64,000 nucleotides of DNA from Nannochloropsis salina CCMP1776 (taxonomy: Eukaryota; Sar; Eustigmatophyceae; Eustigmatales; Monodopsidaceae): positions 752,884-816,883 of the forward strand of contig SDOX01000002.1 of the NCBI GenBank assembly GCA_004565275.1, read 5' to 3'. Below, piece by piece: positions 1 through 10,418 of this stretch. The first letter of the stretch is position 1. The number at the start of each line of letters is the position of its first letter. The notes beneath the pieces are model-generated. The model had not been told where the DNA came from. It ran no database searches and saw only the letters and a list, made by a program, of their open reading frames with translations. The translations under genes and the position numbers were made by a program.

Positions 1-1475
1 TTCTTCTTTGGGGGCCTTTGCTTGCCCTGCCGTACCCAATTGTCAATGAGCGGTACGATTTCCTTCAGATCTTCAACCTCACCGTCGACAAATTCCTTTG
101 TGATGAAATGCGTCAGGTAGTCATCTGTTTCCATGGTGCTTACGTGCACTGCGGCCTTGTCCTTGAAAAAAGGCTCTGTCGACGTCTTGAACGTGGACGC
201 CAACGAAGAAAGCTTCAGAGGCCCTACCGCTCCTTCCACTGCTGAAGTCCTGCTACTATCCTTGCTCTCTTTTTCTTGCCCTTCCAATCGCGCCCGTTTT
301 GCTGCCAGTTGCTCCTCCTCCACCTTCGCTTTCCGCTCCGCCGTGTGGTACCAGATAGTGCGAAGCTTGAAGTCACTTTTGGCCGCTAGAATGTCCTCGG
401 AAAAGTCGTCACCGATATGCACCCACCGCTTCCCCACCCCCTCTCCCACCCCTGCCTGCTGAATGGCCGCCATATAGGGCCTGCCCGTCCGCTTCCGGGC
501 CCCGACCTTCTCGGCGTTGATGCAAAACTCGAAAACGCCTGAGGTGCACGAGGACAGAGGACAGGGTGCGAAAGATGCAGTATGTGAGATATTATTTTCG
601 CAAAGCAGCAGGTGTGGTGAAACATAACGGACATTGCGTCGACACTCACCCTCGAAGGCTGCGATACGAGAGATGTCGCAGTTGCCGTTCGTGATGGCAC
701 AGAGGCGCAGACCACGGGCTTTCAATTCCTGGAGCAAGTCTAAGGCACCTGGAAAAAAAAGCTCCTGGACGTCGTGTCGAGCGTCATGCCAGGCCTGAAA
801 GGCCGCTTCGGCAACAGCTTGGGGCTCGGGCATGTCGCATTTTTTCGCCAGAGCAGTGAGGGCCAACTTGCGGAGGTCGGTGAACCGAACGACCGACTTG
901 CTGTCCTCCGGATCCTCCAAAAACTCCTCAGGGTGCTTTTTGGCAAGCACCCACATGAGTGCAGAGACGGTGGGCAGCTCGTCGGAGACCATGGCGGGAT
1001 AATTTGCTTGAAGGAAAGCTTGCAGCGCCCTGTGCCGTAACGACACGGAGCCAGAAAGCGTGCAAGCTGGACTGAGATGCGCGAGTGATTGCGTGGAAAA
1101 TGAAGAACACTCACTCACTTACTTGTTGGCATTGCTGATGACTGTTTTTCCGCACCACAATGTATCGTCTAAATCAAAACTCACGACGTCGACCCCAACG
1201 GCCTCCTCAGGGCCCGTGCCTTCCGTGGACGGAGACTCTCCTCTGGCCGCGCTCCCTTGCATAAAAAGATCTTCCCAATATTTGTCTTGAAGCAGAGGAT
1301 CCTCTGAAGGGTTCTCAAACAAAGATGTGGTGTACAAATCCCGCGCCGGTTCCCGAGAGTGAAGTGCCCGTGGCCGGGTCGAGCGACTGCGGGGAGGTCG
1401 GAGGAAGGCCTCGACTGAGGGTACAAGTAGCACGAAGAACGCGAAAAGGGGAAGGCAGGGTGCGCTCCGGGTCAT
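1..1475 (-). CDS. HAD-superfamily (subfamily IA) phosphatase, plastid-targeted, 3' part cut by window edge
   Basis: Three exons are visible: 1123-1475, 650-1029 and 538 down to the window edge; both GT-AG introns keep phase. The protein opens with a signal peptide ending in VEA|FLRPP, a heterokont plastid-type site. HAD motif I follows (FDLDDTLW, nucleophile and acid/base Asp), then a helical cap, motif II (CAITNGN), the loop-3 basic segment (GARKRTGRP) and the acidic motif IV (HIGDDFSED). The order and spacing match YigB/FMN-phosphatase-like HAD enzymes, which dephosphorylate flavin or riboflavin-pathway intermediates. The exact substrate is an inference. The start is taken at the ATG at 1475; an in-frame TTG at 1481 is ignored. 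A long Lys/Glu-rich tail follows the HAD core and runs off the left edge, so the C-terminus is unknown. It is divergent from the selenoprotein K gene. Confidence 0.8.
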
Positions 1476-1819
1476 GGACAATCACAGCTCTCTCTGTGTC
1501 ATGAGATGTACGCGATCAAGGCTTTCATTGAGCTTTACGGGGGTTTAGCTTCAGTGCAGCCACCAGGGCCGTCGCCGCGATCCCCGCGGGGAGTGCATGG
1601 GCCTGCCTCGCCCATCTCAGACTCTGGTAACTAGGTAGACATGCCGCGCGGCGTAAGCAAGTCGTATGTTTATTATTGTAATGCTCCACGCCACCACTGG
1701 TCTTTGCTCTGCATGCTTCATCGACCTCGATTCCTCTGGTTTTAAACAGGTGATAAAGAAGATATACTCCCTGGGTTTTCGACTAATTTTGCTCTTAGAA
1801 GCCAGCGGTGCCAGCAGCC
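1476..1819. other. Divergent intergenic region (HAD phosphatase / SelK)
   Basis: These 344 bp separate two head-to-head start codons and must carry both promoters. I see no coding potential and no motif I can name with confidence. Confidence 0.5.
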
Positions 1820-2252
1820 ATGGTCTATGTGGAGCGTGACGGTAAGTTGTGTCAAGCTTACGTCAGTGTGCATTTTCGCAGTCCTGCGGTTGCTCCGTCT
1901 TCCTTGCCAAAGTAGGAGTCGTCCTTACGCTTGCAAAATTTGTCAATCCTGTGGGTTAGGCACAATGACGGCGAAGAAGACGATGATCCAGAGCATCATG
2001 GACGCTGCCTGGGGACTTGTGAATCTAGTAGGCTTGTTTTTCTCCACTTTCGTCCCGTCCACTCGCGAGGAACGACGCGCTCAGGCATTGGAACGTCGCG
2101 GGGCACGCGGAGGGAGGACCTCAAGCAGCGACGGCAATGCAGGGGGTGCAGGAGGTGGCTTGCGACACAGGAGACCAAATATCCACAGCTTACGGCAGTC
2201 TACACAAGCGAGTGTTCCAGGGGGCGGATGTTCAGGGGGTACCTGTGGTTGA
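1820..2252 (+). CDS. Selenoprotein K (SelK/SelS-type ER membrane protein) homologue, apparently Cys form
   Basis: Exons 1820-1841 and 1960-2252 are joined across a 118-nt intron (donor GTAAGT, acceptor TTAG) and give 104 aa. The start MVYVERDG matches the conserved SelK N-terminus (MVYI..NG). One hydrophobic helix follows (about residues 17-40, GLVNLVGLFFSTFV), then a basic, Gly/Ser/Arg-rich tail ending PGGGCSGGTCG, which corresponds to the Gly-rich SelK tail that carries Sec. SelK is a small ER protein that acts in ER-associated degradation and as a cofactor of DHHC palmitoylation. Here Cys occupies the Gly-rich tail and the frame ends at TGA. Only four codons (GAT ACC ATG then TAG, to 2264) follow the TGA, so a C-terminal Sec cannot be excluded. 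No clear SECIS element was recognised by eye. Confidence 0.72.
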
Positions 2253-2264
2253 GATACCATGTAG

Positions 2265-3593
2265 GGAAAGCGCGCACATGTGAAAGCTTTTTTGTGCCGG
2301 ACGAAAGGCACTTACGTTAAGCACGACAAGAGACCAAAGACAATACAGGGCGTCGGCTGTAGAAAGATATGATTATGTAATTTTTGTTTCGTCTTGGCGT
2401 TTGCAAGCTATGAGACAAAGTGTGTCCGCTCGATATATCTTCCTGTTTCTGTTCTCACCATTGTAGTTTGAAATATCGGTGGCTGAGCATCACGCCCTTC
2501 GTGTGATGTACATCTTCTTTGTGTCGAACAGGCCGTCTCTGCTCGGATCCTGGCTTGCATGTTCTACGATTTCTATTTCGGGTGACCGTGAGACGAATAC
2601 GGACATTTAACTTTCCCACGATTGTGCCGTGTGCACTGCGACTCGTATCGCGTGATCTTTATCTCATGTCTGGTCGGGGAAATTCCCCTTCGGCAATACA
2701 AAAAAACACTATTCATCGCCATGGGTCGGCCTTCCTTCGTAGAAGTCCCGCTTTTTTTCCTACTTAAAAGCGAGGGAAACGAACAGATGTAATATCTCAT
2801 CCGCATTGCAAATATAAATCCCTTCAGTAAAAATCACATCGCAGGCACTTTACAATTGCGGGGGAGGAAGATTAACGGTATAAAATCGATTCTTTTCTCA
2901 ATGTTCACGATCATGCTTTCTTGTACTCGCTTTACTACAGCAATCTATCAAACTTTCTATCAAACTTTCTTAGTAAGAACACAGATTCTTAGGTCCATTT
3001 GGTCTTCATATTGTACAGGTACACACCTCCAACTTTCAGCTTGCATCTTTCATTGCAACAACCTCCTGGCTCCCAAGGAGGTTATTTCGCGAAATGCGCC
3101 ATTTTTAGTCAACTACGAAGCCTTAGTTACTATTTCTTGTTTTTCAGTTTGAATTCAAGCTGCTACATAAGGCTGTCGAAAATTAGCTTTCGGTAATTTT
3201 CCAAGGATGGAAAAAATGTTGTTGTACTGCTCGAGATTTTTGCTTGCTCCAGTATCAAGAATATCACCCCAAAAAATCGCGTATACTTTCTGACTTTGTG
3301 ACAAGGTCGTTGTGATGCCTTATTTCCACGGAGAGTTGATAAATGCAAGTCAGTATTTGGAACCAGGGAAGTTTTTCGACGATCAAAGACAAACAGGAAG
3401 GGGAGACACGTGACGTGCGTTAAGCGATCGTCACTGATAGCATGCGCCGCCGCTCGCTTTGATTCTTTTCGGCGACAAGGTTTCAGCCTTTTTAAAAAAA
3501 CTAATGAAACACTCAACGCGTCTACTTTGCTCAAACAGAAGGAGAGAGCTCTGGGCGAAGAACCAACAGCAACGATAAAATTTTCTGGAAGAC
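2265..3593. other. AT-rich intergenic region with small repeats
   Basis: No gene is supported in this 1.3 kb. The SelK 3' UTR lies at its left end and holds a small stem-loop (GTGCC 2294-2298, GGCAC 2307-2311). A 6-bp stem lies near 2488-2508, and a 12-bp unit (atcaaactttct) is repeated twice at 2947-2970. A perfect inverted repeat with 8-bp arms (AACCTCCT 3060-3067, AGGAGGTT 3076-3083) encloses an 8-nt loop. Open frames here have no recognisable protein features. Confidence 0.5.
3060..3083. repeat. Perfect 8-bp inverted repeat with 8-nt loop
   Basis: AACCTCCT at 3060-3067 is the exact reverse complement of AGGAGGTT at 3076-3083. It could form an RNA or DNA hairpin. It is not followed by a T run, and its function is unknown. 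Confidence 0.6.
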
Positions 3594-6308
3594 ATGAATG
3601 CACGGACGACCGGGCGGAAGAGCACGGGCAGCGGCAACGGCCAGGAACCGCTCTCCCAACTCAAAGCAGCAATGACCAAAATGGATGACACAAGCCTCAG
3701 ACAAGCTTGTCTAGAGCTTAGTCGGGAGTTGAGGAGAGAGTATATATTCTACTGCGTCCTTGACAGGTGTTTTGGGATGCACGCTCAGCCAAGATGGAGA
3801 ACGACGGATGGAGGGTGGATGAGCAAACCCCCCAAGGCCGCGCGCATTGTTGCGCTTTTATCCAGCCACAGCAAATACTCCTGGAACATATACCATTTAC
3901 TTGATATTCTCTCCCGTGATCGAGAAGGCTTCGCTCTGGACATAGATATATTGCCCATCAGGACACGTTATTACTTGGACGGTGATCCATCCGAAGCAAA
4001 TGAGCGCTTGAGTACCGAGAACAGCAAACGCTTGTACGAGTACTTCTTCTTCGCCCGCACCCGGCCGCATGCCATAGCGCCAACAGCAGGAAGCGGGGTT
4101 GCTATCAGCCAAAACGGCTCAACTCGATTGCCATTCGTCATCCCTCACCTCGATTTCTACCACTTCATCTTCGCCTACTGGGCCGTCTGCCCCAAGAGCG
4201 GGACTGCGACGACCTCGTGAGTGGGAAAGGGGTCGAGGGGTGGGTGGGTGTGGTTACTCTACTAGATTATTAAGGTTTCAAGCCCATGTTTCCAAGTTGG
4301 CAATGTTAAAATATATACATGACAGTGTAGGATGAGCTTGTGTGAGATCACGTCCTCACGGTGCCTAACGTCCTCCCGTCTTTCTAATCGCTGCAGCCCG
4401 CCTCTATCCTTAAGCTTCCTAAAAGAAATCGCCAGCAAACCAATCACACCAGTCAGCATCTTGGCAAACCCAAGAGTCAGCGTTTACTGTACAGTCCTCC
4501 GCTCGTACCTCCTCACCTACTTCCCTTCCCCGACGGGCCCCGATCTCGACCGGAAAGGGGGACTTTCAGATCCAGCCAAGGCATTGGCCCTTAACGAAGA
4601 GGCTGAAAAGTTCTTGCGAATTTTTATCGAGATGTGGCTTGAGAGGAACCCGGTCTACAATCCCGACGCCAAGACGCATGTGGAGTCCAGCGACAACGAA
4701 AACCAGATTCTTCCTGTGAGTCGAGACACCACCTATGAGGAGCCTACCCTCGAGATTCTCCTTGCCCTTCTGCTTTTGGTGCCTTATCTTCTCGCCCGCA
4801 AAGTTGAAGTGGAGGTCATGCTTCAGGGGCAAGGATCTCGGGGAGTGCGAGCATCCCCAGCGGCTCCAGCCTTTTGCCCCGCCCTAGACGCGTTGCAGCA
4901 GCCGGTGTTCATTTTCCTCGCTCTAGGGTTTCGGCGCCTTCGGATTGAGAAAGAAGGGTGGCTTAAGTTCCTCTTACTTGTCGAGCTGTGGCTATCCTGG
5001 TTGACCCCCAGCGAAGTAACGGTCAGATTGGCGCCCGGGAAGCGCTCGCAAGATTGCTCCCTCGCACTCAGGTGGCAACAAAGCTTCCTGAAGGCCTACG
5101 TGGTGAGCAATTTCCATTTCTATACCACACTGTACGTCCTATACATGCGCAAGGTCCGGGAGGCACTCGGCGCGGACGCCTCGATGCGATCCGTCGTCCT
5201 GGTCCAGCTTGCCCGTGTGCTCAAAGCCGTCGGTCATCCCGACCTGCGGGAAGCGCTCCTGTCTGTCTCTCGCACCGCCCACGAGCTATGGCAAGCTGGA
5301 AGTCAGTTGCGTGGACGCATTTTATTTACGCACCATTTGCATCGCCTGCGGCTTACACGGAGCAAGCCTTGTCTGTGGAGAGACGCCGCACAGGACGCCC
5401 ACCACTTAGCGGCCGAGCTACTCGCCATCCGAAAGCGGGCCGTGAAGGCGATGGAGGACCTGGAGCATTCGTGGCGCGCGTCTCTGATCAAGGTGACTTC
5501 CACGATGTGGCTCTGGATCAAAAGCTGGGTGAGCAAGGGCGCGTGTGACAGCTTTGGGCTTTTCGGCCGGCTGGAGGCCCTGCTTGAGAAACTGGTAGTG
5601 GGACCAGGGCTGACGGGTGATCGCGGAGGTGCCTCGAGTCTGCCTTCCCAAATTGACGATGTCCTGGAAGAGCTCTACGAGATATTCCCCTCCGTTCGGG
5701 TGAAATGCCAGCAATCTTTGCGGGAGGACGAGGCAGACGCTCAGCTTCGCGATCCAGACAGGCGAGGCATCCTGTTGACAGAGAGGGGGCGGGAGCAGCT
5801 GTTGGCAGGGCAGCGAGCGTGTGACCCAAGCAAGGCCGTCTACATGGGAGATCCCCTCTTCGACCCCGTCTTGGCTTCGGATGAATATGGGTTCCTTCTA
5901 CCGTGGGCGCAAAGGGCGTCTATATGGCTGAGCAAAAAATACAAACCATCCTGGCAGTCAGGGGAAGAGAAAGAGGAGGAAAGGAAGCGAAACCAACACG
6001 GGACGGGTGGTGAGCAGAATTCTCACGGAACGAGCGAAGAGAAAGCATCAGGCAGGGGGGACGAATCTAGCGTAGGAGACGAATGGGGCCATGTGCAGAT
6101 TAAAGAGACCGAGCCCACCGACTTGGCTCCTCTCAATTTGCGCTGGACGATTCGGCGATGGGTGGTACTGAGTGCATTCATCGTCTTGCTCGCAGTTGCT
6201 GCCCATTTGGTCATGCCATGGGGGAGAGTGCAAGCGATGCTTGCAGAAGTATCACGAGCTCAAGACGATGGATGGGAGGAAGAGGTTGAGGCATGTATTG
6301 TACAATAA
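3594..6308 (+). CDS. SMPD4: Sphingomyelin phosphodiesterase 4 (neutral sphingomyelinase 3) family protein
   Basis: Exons 3594-4216 and 4397-6308 give 844 aa, close to human SMPD4 (about 866). Joining across the 180-nt intron (GTGAGT...TGCAG) gives TTSPPLSLSF in phase. Family-like segments follow in order: LDFYHFIFAYWAVC, VSVYCTVLRSYLLTYF, LEILLALLLLVPYLLARK, a WLSWL-type helix and a FHFYTTLYVLYMRK segment. A single C-terminal transmembrane helix (about residues 800-820, VVLSAFIVLLAVAAHLVM) is followed by an acidic tail, as expected for the tail-anchored ER/nuclear-envelope enzyme. SMPD4 proteins are reported to hydrolyse sphingomyelin to ceramide and to act at nuclear pores and the ER. Activity in an alga is an inference, and the substrate could be another phosphosphingolipid. 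The stretch before the TM helix is Glu/Lys/Gly-rich and probably disordered. Confidence 0.75.
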
Positions 6309-6551
6309 AACCAACGACATCCGAATTTTACGTACTTTACGCTTCTAGAGCACCAAGATTCTGTCTTTGCACTCCATGTATCAGTGCTCGCCCTCCCAAA
6401 TGATTGCACGCACGTGCTGTGCATGATTTACGAAGTGAAACAGTCATTCAATTGCTGGTCGGCTTTACCTCTTCGAGGGTATGCGTGCGTGTTGGCTCCT
6501 TCGCCCCACCGTGTTCAGCCCACCTAGTTTTGAGACTGCTCCTATCGCTAT

Positions 6552-8584
6552 CTAAGTTTCCTGCTTTGACTTTTTCGAATCCTCCGTAGCCTTTTGCCGG
6601 AGCCGTTTCGAGCAGCGAGCGCTTGATGCTTTCCCCTTCTTGCCGGTACACTGCTCTTGACGTTCTCTGCCTCCGTTGGTGCCCACCGCGCGATAAGTGT
6701 AAAGCTCGTCCTCTTTTCTTCCTGAGGAATCCGCGGCCGCACAATTTTTCGTCAAATCGTCCAGGCGATCATCTATCGTTGCCGTCTCCAGCACAGAATG
6801 GGAGCGTTTAAAGCGGAAAAGGCGCGTGACTTTAAAGCCCCCCGGCTTTCGTGCCCGATGCGTGCACCTCTTGCTCTTGACGGCGGCAGCCAGGATGGCA
6901 TTGTTAAAGGTAGAGGAGGGGGGACTCTCGCCATCGGTGAAGGAGGGTTGCCGGCAGATCATTTCTTCGCTGTCGATGACGTCCTCGGGACCGACGACCT
7001 TGCTAAAGTAGACGTGAGACTCGAGCGACCCGAAGCCCGCCCGCTCGAAGAACTTGCGAGCAGGGAGGTTGTCCGCCTGTGTGTCGATCATGATGATGCG
7101 GCAGCCGTCCTCCACCATCAGGTCCTGGAAGGATTGGAAGAGTCGCTTCCCCACGCCGAAGCGCTGGACCTCGGGAGCCACGCCCAGCCAGACTGTGCCA
7201 TGCCAAGGATATGTACACTTTTTCAAATACAGCATAGTCGTCCCATGATTTTTGAACGAGACCTTTTTACATTCATTTTCCTCTCACCAACACGCACCTA
7301 AGTAACCATAGCGCCACGAGCTCCGGCGCTTCGATATTGTGGTGCCCATGACAAAGCCCACCACCTTCCCCTCATATTCGGCCACCCGGCAAAATTCAGA
7401 GTCTGAGCCAAAGAGCTCCAAAACCTCGCTCTCCGACCTGTGGGGTGGGCTCCAATCATGAGCTAGGGAGACCTGTACACTTGATCGCCGCTTCTCTAGC
7501 TCCTAGCATGCCACTCTTCGCCTCCCTGAACAGAAAGGGAACCCGTATTCCCTCTGTCTCCCTTATCCAAACCCTCTTTGGTCCCGCTGCTCACCAGATT
7601 CTGTACAGATTCGGGTACAGGTGCCGGTCGTAGACCCGCTCGCCCAGGTCGTGGACGGCCGCCAGATCGTCGATGCTCATGGGCCGGAGCTTCACCCCCT
7701 TCGCCTCGGGAGGCAAGACCCTCTCTTGTGGCGGCGGCAAGTGTTGAGTCCGCTGCTGGTGGCGTGCTAAGTTTAAGCTCATATACACCTGATATCGGTT
7801 GATGGGGAGAGGCGTTAAGACGACGGAGAGCACATGGGGCACAGACATGCAGTCCATGCACGAAATCGCGAGCGAATTTGGACGGATAACTCACATGATA
7901 GACGGGCGTGGCAAATCCCATGCGGTGCAGAAACTGGATGGCCGGTGTGTTCTCCTTGGGAGTGTCGGCCACGATCAAGCTTATTCCTTCCTCTAAGAAG
8001 GCCTCGAAGAGCTTGTGCGCCAGCACCGTCCCGATGTTCCGCCGCTGGTGAGAAGGTGCGACACCTACCCATCCCAAAAGGCCACAACTGTGCTCCTGTT
8101 TCCGCTTCTCGGTGATGCTGCCGAAAATGAATCCGACGATTCGGCCGTGCGGGTGGAGGTGCCCAGGCCCACCTTCCCCAGTAGGAAGGATCCCCGAGGA
8201 AGATCCTTCAAGCACTTCTTCGGCTACGAGACACAGCTCTCCGTCACCGTCAAGATTTTCGATAACTTCAAACGCGTCCCAAGTCCGATAAAGCTGTGGG
8301 AAAGAATCGGCGTTGAAGATTTGTTCCCCTAAATGAAAGACGGCGGCAGCATCACGCAGCTCCATTTGACGGAAGTGCATGTTCTCGGGAACGGCAACTT
8401 CTGCTAAAATCCGGCCAGATAGAGGCAGATTGGTCACATGAGATGCTTCCTCCGCTCGGTCTGTGAGGGAAAGCGACGATTTGAACGTAGAGTCCGTAGC
8501 AGATAGCAGCTGAGCCGCTCGTGCTTTTGCTTGGTTGGCAGTAATTGCGGTTGCGTTCCTCACCGTGGCTGATGGAGACTTCAT
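6552..8584 (-). CDS. Tandem GNAT (two N-acetyltransferase domains) protein
   Basis: Four exons (7895-8584, 7595-7788, 7298-7437, 6552-7192) read in phase to about 554 aa. The first GNAT domain, from about residue 70, has motif A GWVGVAPSHQRRNIG and motif B FLHRMGF. The second has VWLGVAPEVQRFGVG (the QxxGxG acetyl-CoA pyrophosphate loop) and KFFERAGF. Each domain is introduced by a similar LYR-W-containing segment (FPQLYRTWD and YPNLYRIW), which suggests an internal duplication. The domain-1 loop is less canonical (Thr where Gly/Ala is usual), so domain 2 may be the catalytic one. The last ~100 residues are basic, Ser/Lys-rich and nuclear-localisation-like. The substrate is unknown; GNATs acetylate amines, peptides or lysines. 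The start is the first in-frame ATG, 540 bp from the divergent UBA-like gene. Confidence 0.75.
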
Positions 8585-9123
8585 GGTTTCTTTATACTAT
8601 GTTTTTACTAGAAGAAATTAAAATATCCAGGCTTAACGAGATCGGGTGTAATCCCTTCAGAATAGTGCATTATTATTCAACGGAAGAAGGAGAAAAGAGA
8701 TGGGCCGACGCAGAAATGCAACATGCATCAGTGCATTGATAATAATCGCAAATAAGTTTACGTGACCAGAATTTTTGCTCTCAAATAAGTGGGACTGATC
8801 TCATCGAACGTACATTGCTACATAAATTCATGTGGACAAGAACCCAAACCGCGGGGGAGGGATCACGGGGCTGTAAGGAATGGCGTAGAGCAACGTCACG
8901 CTGGGCCCCGGGCACTCGGGATAAGCAACATCTCACGCGGGTGGCCGCGCGCAGTGGCGAATCCTCTTGGTGCGCACTAACGCACGCATCAACGGTCAAG
9001 TGCGAACAGCTTAAAATGTATGGCAGCCATACGTCTTCCAAGGCTCGCTTAATTATTGCCTTATAAAATTCACTCGCACACTTCTTCACCACAGTAGCCT
9101 CGCGCGCCCATTCTTCGTGCGAA
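8585..9123. other. Divergent intergenic region
   Basis: No coding signal was found in these 539 bp between the double-GNAT gene and the UBA-like gene. The region should contain both promoters. Confidence 0.5.
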
Positions 9124-10078
9124 ATGGCACACTACCCTACTTTGGCGTATTCGACGTTCAAAGTCGACGCAAATGGTTTGCCTGCCGACCTGCGGGTACT
9201 ACCGGAATTGGATGTGAGTAGATCGGGGAGTCGGACAAGAGCTAGTTTGGGAAGAATATGTGTCCTATGAAGTTCTTTTCGCCTGTCTTCTTGATCTCTT
9301 TTCGTCATAACGTGTACGAATGATGTTCGTGCTGGCTTTACGAGATACGTTAAGGCGGGCATGGGAAATCGCCTGCCTTTAGATACGGAGAGGCGTCAAT
9401 CGAGTTTAACCTCATGTCCTATCCACGCTTCGTCACAGACAACCTTGCCGCCCGCTCACGATTTTGAGCTGGAAGAGAAGGTGAGACGCATTGTCGTTTG
9501 TTAAGGCATTTCCTACGAAGCACGTCGTAGAAACCCCCCTTTATGAGCTGGCAATGTGTAATATTCACAACGTCCCTTCTTCCCATGCTCAAGGTTGTGA
9601 AGGCTTACGAGGACTCCCAAGCTGCTGCCGAGAGGCTCGTCGCCCAAGAGGCCTCTCCGGTTGTGTACGTTTTCTCTATGTTTCGGAAGGAGAGACGAAT
9701 GCAATTTCTTCAGAACTTGTTTTGATATGTGTACTCGTACTCTGACCTCAATTTTTTAACATGCACAGAACAAAGCCCAACGGCGAAGACGTTTCCACGC
9801 CCACTTCGACCATCGCGGTACGTGCCGTAGTATATATTTTTCGCTAATTTGGGTCATGGAATATCATTTTAGACCCTGGATGCCCTTTCCTTTATTTAAA
9901 TGAACATTTTTAGGGTGGTCTTGGCGATTTGAGCCTCGTCGCAGGCGACCCGGAGAAGAAGACGAAAATGGCTAGAATGAAGGAGTTAACGAAAGCAGAT
10001 GATAAAACGTGCCTGTTTTACCTTGATTCATACTCGTGGGACCTTCAACGGGCTTGTCAAGAATATTTCAGTAAATGA
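9124..10078 (+). CDS. Small UBA-like domain protein
   Basis: Five short exons (9124-9213, 9439-9480, 9594-9664, 9769-9817, 9914-10078) join in phase to 138 aa; the second is only 42 nt. The C-terminal ~35 residues (ELTKADDKTCLFYLDS, then SWDLQRACQEYF) resemble the UBA-like fold at the N-terminus of DCN1/DCUN1D and TAP-C proteins, where a helix bundle binds ubiquitin or a ubiquitin-like partner. The N-terminal half is low in motifs and probably flexible, with LEEKVVKAYEDSQAAAERL predicted helical. The function, presumably adaptor-like binding of ubiquitin or NEDD8-type modifiers, is an inference. Exon 2 is the least certain part: it is the only acceptor choice I found that avoids an in-frame stop. 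Confidence 0.6.
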
Positions 10079-10418
10079 TGCGCGCTATTTGTAGGGATAA
10101 CCTCCTACCTCCGTGTTTACGGTCAACTGTAGTACTTGGGGGGAAAAAAAACAATGTGAAGAAGGACGACGAAAAGAGTCTGGATGGTTTCTATGTTTCT
10201 CTCAACATTTGTTTCACTGGGGTCGTGCTCGCCGCTGATCTGAACTTGTGGGCCATGGTGGGAATCTGACGTGATGACGCATGCCTTGTTCATCACAACG
10301 CCTAGGCGCGCTCTTAGTTCATTTTCTTACCATTATGCGTCCGCTGCTGGACATTGGCTCGTGCCAACTGCATATAGGGAACAATCACACAACTTAAAGG
10401 ACAGCCATAGGGCAATTC
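10079..10418. other. Intergenic region
   Basis: These 340 bp hold the 3' end of the UBA-like gene and the promoter side of the Hsp70-like gene. No further gene is supported. Confidence 0.5.

Noticed and set aside
2265-2560. SECIS element for the SelK homologue
   Set aside because: Hairpins at 2294-2311 and 2488-2508 lack the ATGA/GA quartet and AA loop, so no SECIS is claimed.
3163-3603. 146-aa minus-strand frame upstream of the SMPD4 gene
   Set aside because: It has no domain, its composition is atypical, and it overlaps the SMPD4 promoter and start.
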